Assembly (NCBI RefSeq): GCF_014633365.1
Contig: NC_068352.1
Location: forward strand, 2,162,393 to 2,226,392
Source: Diospyros lotus
Lineage: Eukaryota; Streptophyta; Magnoliopsida; Ericales; Ebenaceae
Direction: 5' to 3'
Length of the DNA: 64,000 bases
This document shows, one piece after another, positions 57,821-64,000 of this stretch. The position numbers and the translations under genes are program-made. Within the stretch, counting starts at the first letter, position 1. Every line of letters starts with the position of its first letter. The notes under the pieces were generated by a model. That model saw only the letters and a program-made list of their open reading frames with translations. It searched no databases and was not told the DNA's origin.

Positions 57821-58359
57821 TTTAATATTTGGTGTGACTATTGCAAGCGATATGACTAACTTTTAGGAATACTTTTAGTACCACAAATGTTGAGCAAATC
57901 CATTTCTCAATTAGCAAATTAAGTTAATTGTTGAAACATTGGTATTTAATAATATTGGTGATGGTTGGTGTTGTTCTTCATTAGGTTTATTTGAAGTCAA
58001 GTGCATCTCGTTGTTTTTTTTTTAACCTAAGTTTGTTCAAGACCAGCTCTATTTGTAAAGCAAGGCTCAATCTTTTAGTATTTTTTCGATGATCAAATCA
58101 ATCTTGATATCTGAATTGAAGTAAAGTATCGATGCACAATAATTGATGTACCTATCTTTTGGAATTTATGCTTTTATATAAGAGGCCGAAGAAAGCTCAC
58201 AATCATGAATTCAGATCTACTATCCTTATTTTATGTTCTCTTAGCTATCTCCCCAATAAAAATAAGACACATTACCAAATTAATACACATCACAAAACAG
58301 TGATTATCCCAAACTAATGGCATAAAATTTAATGTTATTCTTCCAAAATCTATTTTGCA

Positions 58360-59010
58360 ATTAACATGAAACATAAATGCGTGGAAATGAATAAATAAAA
58401 AAATATATGAGTCTTTTTGTAAATATAATTTTTAATATAAAAAATTATAAAAGTAGTTATTCAATTAAAAAATAAACATAAATTTCATAAAAATAAAAAT
58501 AAACATAAATTCTATCATCTATGAAGCATGGATTATTAATTAAAAATAAATTAAAAATAATTAAACATAATACAAATAATAAATTTAAAAATTTACTTAT
58601 TTTTAAAAATAAATAATAAATTTAAAAATTTTGTGTTAGAAATAGAAAAGTTCAATCTTTAACCTATTTCATCTTTAACATGTTCATGAATGGAAATGAA
58701 TTTTTGATATTTTTTAATATTATAAAAAAATTTAAAAACATTTCTAAATTATAAAAATAGTTCAAAATATTTTTTTAATATTTCAAAAATATTAAAACAA
58801 AGCCTAAAATATTTCTGTTCATCATAACAAACCATTTGTGTGAATAAATATTTTACAATTTTCAGAGAAATTAATTGTATCCGATAGCTTAAGATGACTT
58901 TTGAAAATTAAAAAATAATTTGACGTGACCTTGCAAGACCAGATCAACATGAGTCCAAACGTGGTACACAAGTTGACATGATTGACTCAAACATTCACAC
59001 TCCAATAGTC
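58360..59010. repeat. Block Y copy 2 (dispersed repeat family Y)
   Basis: Partner of 56,040-56,760 in the same orientation. The matching block X lies downstream (61,368) rather than upstream, so the local order is X-Y, then Y-X around a transposase relic. Confidence 0.75.
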
Positions 59011-59155
59011 TTGCCTGTCCACATTAGGCATTTTTTATGTTATTCGATACTAACATGTCAAACATTTCGTAATCCTCTACCCAAGAGAGAACCCTCCCTC
59101 CCCTCAAAAATTAAAACTCTTTGTTTAGCCCCCTTTCAATAAAATTATGTCAGTC

Positions 59156-59328
59156 GAGTGCGATTTTGTTCATCCCGGGATAAACATAACTCCCAGCACT
59201 TTGGGATTAAAAGTAATAGAGGGACATTCCCAAATACAAATCAAAGTACTGTTCTTCTGTTACTTTTAACTCCCAAAATGTTGGGGGTTATGTTCACCCT
59301 GTTAAAGGGGGTGAACAAAATCGCACTC
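59156..59328. mobile_element. Mutator-type MITE, 173 bp
   Basis: Inverted ends GAGTGCGATTTTGTTCA and TGAACAAAATCGCACTC match perfectly, and inner ATAAC and GTTAT words extend the pairing. The 9-bp TSD ATGTCAGTC (59,147-59,155 and 59,329-59,337) is perfect; a 9-bp TSD points to the Mutator superfamily. It lies about 540 bp upstream of the FAR1-like relic. Confidence 0.88.
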
Positions 59329-59868
59329 ATGTCAGTCGACTCTTACCCTCAAATCATAACTTTCATTTCAAATCATGTCAGTGGTTCTCTACCCCCAAAT
59401 CAGAACTCTCATTTTGCCCCCCAAGTAGCATTTAAGTCTCAGCTTTTCTCTCGAAACTTCTCTTCATTTAAACACCACCTCCCTTAAAAGATTTCTCACT
59501 CCCTTTTTTGAAAATTTTTCACTTTATTATTTTTATTAATTTTAGTAATTTATTTTTCATCTTTTTCTACCCTAATATATTTCATTCTGCCACCACTTTT
59601 GGTATATTATTCATATTTTTTATTTTGTTGCTCAAATGACACTTAATTATTTATATTTAATTTTTATCAGCTTTGGAGTGTTAATTTTCACTAGCTTAAA
59701 AAATCATTAATTAACTAGCACATAATAAATTTTACCTCCCTCATTTTACCTAATAAGCATCGTCATTTATTGGTAGTATTAAAGCCTTAATTTGTGGTTA
59801 ATTTATTAATATGCCTTGTATTGCCTTAATATGTTATTTTTAACTAGAGTGTAACTTTTTTTGTAAGA

Positions 59869-61278
59869 ATGAAATCACAAAGTTCTGATAATGTGTATCT
59901 TCATCAAGTCTTCATTGGTCAAATTTTGAAAATTGGTCAGATATTTGAATCATGAGGAGACATACACCTTTTACAATGCATATGCACAAGAAATGAGTTT
60001 TAGTATTCGAATGGCAAACAACAAAAAGAATAAGGAAACGGGTGAAACCATATGGAAGTTATTTGTTTGCTCTAAGGAGGGAAAAACAAACGAGACCTAT
60101 CAGATGGGTTGTAAAAATGTTGTGTCATGGGCTGCTGAAAGAAACCGTGGACATGCACAAGTTAAGTGCAATGCTAGATTGTCAGTGGTGAAACAACAAG
60201 CTGGCAATAGTTGGGTGATTAGACAATTTGTGGAGGAATATAACCATGGTCTAATTACTCCCAGCAGAGTACATTTGTTAATATCACACCAAAATGTCTC
60301 AGCCATAAAAAAGGCACTTGCTTAATAATTTTCAGAAGCCAATATACCAACATGTTAACAATTGCGACTCATGGAGATAGAGTCGGGCGATCCATCATCA
60401 ATGGGTTATACTGAGAGAAATGTCAAGAATTATGAAAGGGATTTATGTCAACAACAAATGGGTCATGATGTTGAAACACTAATTGAGCATTTCACATTTG
60501 AGAGAAAAAAAATCTAAACTTTTCCTTTGATTACGATACGGACTCGAACAATATGATGCTTCGTTGTTTTTAGGCTGATTTTGAGTCAAGAAGATCATAT
60601 GCCTTTGTGGTGTTCGATACAACATACAACACCAACAAATACTCGATGATTTTTGCCCCATTTGTTGGTGTAAACCACCATGGCCAGACCATTATCTTTG
60701 GTTGCAGATTATTAAGTGATGAGATGACCAAATCATTTGTTTGGTTGTTCTTGAAGTTCCTAGAAGCCATGCCAAACCAAGCGGCCTTTACTGTTATAAT
60801 CACTGATCAAGATGCTGCAATTTCAAAGGCTATCTCGATGGTTGCCATTCATTCTACACCGATTTTGCTTGTGGCATATTTTGAACAAGTTTTTTGAAAA
60901 AATCAACACCATGCTGTATAAGGAACAATATCACAAGCTGATAAATATCATTAAATAGTTTGAATAGCGATGGACTGAGATAATAGAGACCACCAATTTG
61001 GGCAATAATGAATGGTTGATCAACATGTACGAAATATGCAATCGAGGAGTGCTAGCGTATGTCAAATATGTATTCAGTGCAGGAATGTCTAGCAACCAAA
61101 GGGTTGAGAACAGTTACTCATTTTTGAAGAGATATGTCAACAAAAATAACTTATTGATTGATTTCATCACACGTTTCAATAGAGCGTTAGCTCATCAACG
61201 CCATGAGGAATTAGTTGACAACTATATTAATCTTAGTGAACTAAGGTTGACCTTAGTTTTTATGATGGAGCAATAGAT
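59869..61278 (+). pseudogene. FAR1/FHY3-like (MULE transposase-derived) pseudogene
   Basis: The pieces fall in the order of a FAR1-related protein, a family of MULE-derived transposases and transcription factors. An N-terminal frame from the ATG at 59,869 is shifted near 59,945. The FAR1 zinc-finger region follows (59,948-60,325: EETYTFYNAYAQ, LFVCSKEG, KCNARL, EEYNHGL). The transposase core comes next (about 60,560-60,890: FVVFDTTYNTNKY, FVGVNHHGQTI, IITDQDAAISKAI) with the two expected acidic residues, then a shift near 60,858 and stops at about 60,956 and 60,965, and a last piece (60,998-61,276) with VENSYSFLKRYV carrying the expected glutamate. The SWIM zinc finger and C-terminus are missing. 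No matching long inverted repeats were found, so it is either a decayed autonomous MULE or a decayed host gene. Confidence 0.88.
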
Positions 61279-61367
61279 GGTACAGATATATACGAAATAT
61301 ATATTTGTGTTGTTCTAAAAGAAAGTTGAGCAAAGTGACTTATACATTTGTTCAAAGATATCAAAGA

Positions 61368-62700
61368 CAAAAGTATCGAGATTGACTGTTTTCAAATTTT
61401 GGCTATTCAATTATCGAGACTTTGGAAAAATGAACTAGGTGTGTGTGGAGATACCGAACCATTATAAATTATCTTGTGCCTCATTTATTTATTTTTGTTA
61501 TTTCTTGTGACTTACATTTATTATTAATTTCAAACATAATTTATTATATCTATCAAATATATATTTTTTCATAAAATCATTAATTAAGAATATTTATTAA
61601 AATTAAAAAAAAATTAATCACTCAATTCACCTCCCTAGTAGCCATATCCTAAAAGACCAACATATTTTACACCTAAGAAGAAATTTACGTTTGAATTAAA
61701 TTTGGAGATAGAAAGTCTTCTTTCTTCTTTCGTTCCTCTACGCTGAAACAAGACCAAGGGGGAAGGAGGGAAGGTCGTGCGCAAAAGTGGGGGAAGGGAG
61801 AGAAGAGGAAGAGAAAAAGAATAAGAATAGTGTTATTGAAGGATATACATATTCAGTGTTGTTGCAATTGCGAAGAAGATGTGAAGAAGCCCACCTAAAA
61901 CTCATTTGTTAGTCCCATTTTTTTGAACTAAAGATTTCTTTCTTTCCCCATTGACTGAAACATTGAACTTAGAATCCACTAATTATTATTTTTTTCCCAA
62001 TTATCAACTATCATTGAACAGAATAAACATGGCTAGTCATCATTTTTCCTGATTTTTCCTTAAACTTAACGTCTCTTGTATCTATATACTTAACCATCTA
62101 GCTCTTGTTGTCGGGTCTTCTTCCAAATAAAAAATAATAATAAAAAGAATTATCAAAGGGAAGGAAGAAAAACCCAAAGGGTTTGTTCACACTTGTTTGA
62201 ACGAGCATTTAGATTGCTCTAGAGGTTCTAAATTTTGCCACAATGATCCACATTCAGTTCTTGAATACTATTCATGGTTTGCAACCTTAATACACGAAAA
62301 GAGTTTTATATATTATAAATAATATATTACACAACAAATATGATGATATATGGGTACGTGCAAACGGTCGGTTCGATTATCAAATTAATTGAAATCTATT
62401 ACTCGATTAAACCGAATCAAAGAACAAATTGATTAAATTGAAGAAACACAAAAAAATTGAAGAAAATCCAAACAACTAATAGAAAACACACAAAATTGAA
62501 TAAAACAATTATAAACATCAAAACAACATCATTTTAAAATTTAGTTAGTTCGATTATTCCAACCCAAAAACTCAAATCGAAAATCAAAAACTGAACTTTA
62601 AGAAAAATGAATTGAATTGAACCGATGTAAGAAAAATATCAAATTGAACCGATGAGTTCAATTAATTCAGATAAATCAAACTTTTACTCTTTTCTAGTTC
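61368..62700. repeat. Second segmental duplication, block X copy 2
   Basis: Partner of 54,341-56,000, lacking the SINE. No coding sequence. Confidence 0.85.
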
Positions 62701-63520
62701 TAACGTTGAAATTGTTGTCGAGAAAAATACATAAGAGGGGGGTGAATTAGATTTTTTAAAAATTAATAATTTTAACTCTTTTAAAAATTCTTAAATTTTT
62801 TATCTTAATATATGATGATTGTAGTAAGATTGATAATAATAAAATCACACAACTACAAAAAACACGAGAAATTTATAAAGATTCAACTCTAAAGAGCCTA
62901 ATCTTTTCTCCCAAGACTTATCTTAAGGTTTCATTAGAAAGAATGAATATTAGCTTTTAATTAAAACTAGAACCAATATATACAATTCCTTGTCTAAGCA
63001 AGAATTACTAGCACACTACTAGCAAATACAATTCCCTTACACAATAAGTGAGTAAAAGTAACAAACTTACAATTAGAGACAATTACAAACAAGTCACCAA
63101 CGGTTGAGAATTCCATCAGCTAGCACACTTCCAATACTTTAAACATTCTCACTCTTGTTTAAATACTCTATTAAGTTTGTTCTACCTTGAGTTTCCATAC
63201 TTACCCTATATATATACACCTTCCAAACAAACTAACTAAAAGGGTTAATGTGAAATTTGAAATTCAAAAATTGTTTAGATTTTGTCAAATAACAAGAAAC
63301 AAAATAAGAAAATATGTCTAAAAATAACTCATATTTAATTCAAAATAAATTTACTTTTTGTATGAGAAATCAATCTTTGAAAATTCAAATATAAGCTTTT
63401 GAGACACAAATAATTAAAATAAGGAAACATGTTTAAAAGTAATTCACTTTTAATTTAAAATAAATTTACTTTTTACATAAGAAAGAAATATATTTATCAA
63501 AATATGAAAATTCAAATATA
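62700..63520. other. Unclassified repeat-like region
   Basis: Contains GAGGGGGGTGAATTAG (about 62,736-62,751) and an ACACGAGAAATTTATAAAG stretch, words often seen in plant LTR-type repeats, and a loosely duplicated block at 63,280-63,370 and 63,410-63,500 (AACTCATATTTAATTCAAA... and AATTCACTTTTAATTTAAA..., each followed by ATAAATTTACTTTTT). No ends or genes found. Confidence 0.35.
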
Positions 63521-63522
63521 AG

Positions 63523-64000
63523 GGCCTGTTCTCTTTGTTGTTTTCGGGCCGTTTTTTGTTTTCGATTTTTCAAAACACCCAAAACGTGTTTACTTACCCA
63601 TTCTCAAAAATGCATTTTTCTAAACACAAAAAAAATTTACACACAAAACTCAAAACAACAAAATCCTGTTTTGGCCGTTTTCAGCCAAAACCAGTGAAAA
63701 ATTCCAAAACATGGAAAACACCTCTTGGTCATTTTCTCTTCCAACTCTTTTCTCCCTTCTCCTTCTCTTCAAGCTCAGCCTCTTCTCTTCCAGCTCTCTT
63801 CTCCCTTCTCTTTCTCTTCAAGCTCGGTCGTCACTGCCATCACTACCATCCACGCCCGCCACGCCTAGATCCGTCGTCCACGCCCACCACCGCCACGCCC
63901 AGATCCGCCGTCCACGCCCGCCATCGCCACCGCCCTCTACCATTTCTTCATTCCGCTACCACCTCTGCCATTTCTTCCTTCCGCCACCGCCTCTTCCATT
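63523..64000 (+). mobile_element. Left end of a transposon-like element, runs off the window
   Basis: From GGGCCTGTTCTCTTTG there is a CAAAACAAC-rich subterminal region, then from about 63,725 an abrupt switch to GC-rich CTTCTCTTCCAGCTC repeats and CCACGCCCGCCA/GATCCGCCGTCCACGCC repeats. The 5' word resembles the ends of common plant DNA transposons. The right end and any TSD are outside the window. Confidence 0.4.

Overview
The window is nuclear DNA from a flowering plant, most likely a eudicot. The DNA is AT-rich and non-operonic, with a GT-AG intron-split gene, plant-type LTR retrotransposons (Tat-like gypsy, Tekay/Del-like solo LTRs, Cassandra TRIMs, copia LTRs), tRNA-derived SINEs, an RTE-type LINE, Mutator- and hAT-type elements and a FAR1-like transposase relic. 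No species is claimed. Only one intact host protein gene is visible.

Region 1 (1 to about 32,280) is an ancient direct duplication of a roughly 8-kb noncoding unit. Copy A (1 to about 23,540) has been inflated by about 16 kb of insertions. Copy B (about 24,256 to 32,280) is almost free of large insertions and preserves the empty site of nearly every one of them. Using B as the empty-site reference gives base-precise ends and target-site duplications (TSDs) for a solo LTR (3,181-5,358), a Cassandra element (5,987-6,628), a long solo LTR (6,908-11,129), a gag-only Tat-like retrotransposon (16,342-20,630) and a peculiar element with two inverted LTRs (20,752-23,010). Conversely, copy B carries a SINE and a Cassandra 3' remnant that A lacks.

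Region 2 (32,280-39,300) holds a copia LTR remnant with its primer-binding site, a complete Cassandra element, and a 3.4-kb non-autonomous Mutator-like palindrome with a perfect 9-bp TSD. A 1.2-kb hAT-like element is nested in that palindrome, which ends about 550 bp upstream of the start codon of the only gene.

Region 3 (39,828-47,218, plus strand) is an eleven-exon gene for a 404-residue Golgi-type GT31 beta-1,3-galactosyltransferase. Its reading frame is continuous across all ten GT-AG introns. Intron 1 carries a 5'-truncated RTE LINE with a 13-bp TSD, and intron 5 carries a second LINE fragment.

Region 4 (47,300-64,000) is intergenic. It contains four hAT-type elements or remnants, a MULE-type MITE with a 9-bp TSD, a 164-bp hAT-type MITE inside a local tandem duplication, a second degraded segmental duplication (about 54,340-56,760 against 58,360-59,010 and 61,368-62,700), a SINE with an empty site in that duplication, and a decayed FAR1/MULE transposase gene (59,869-61,278). 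The window ends inside what looks like the left end of another transposon.

Percent identities and boundaries were read by eye; no alignment or database search was run.
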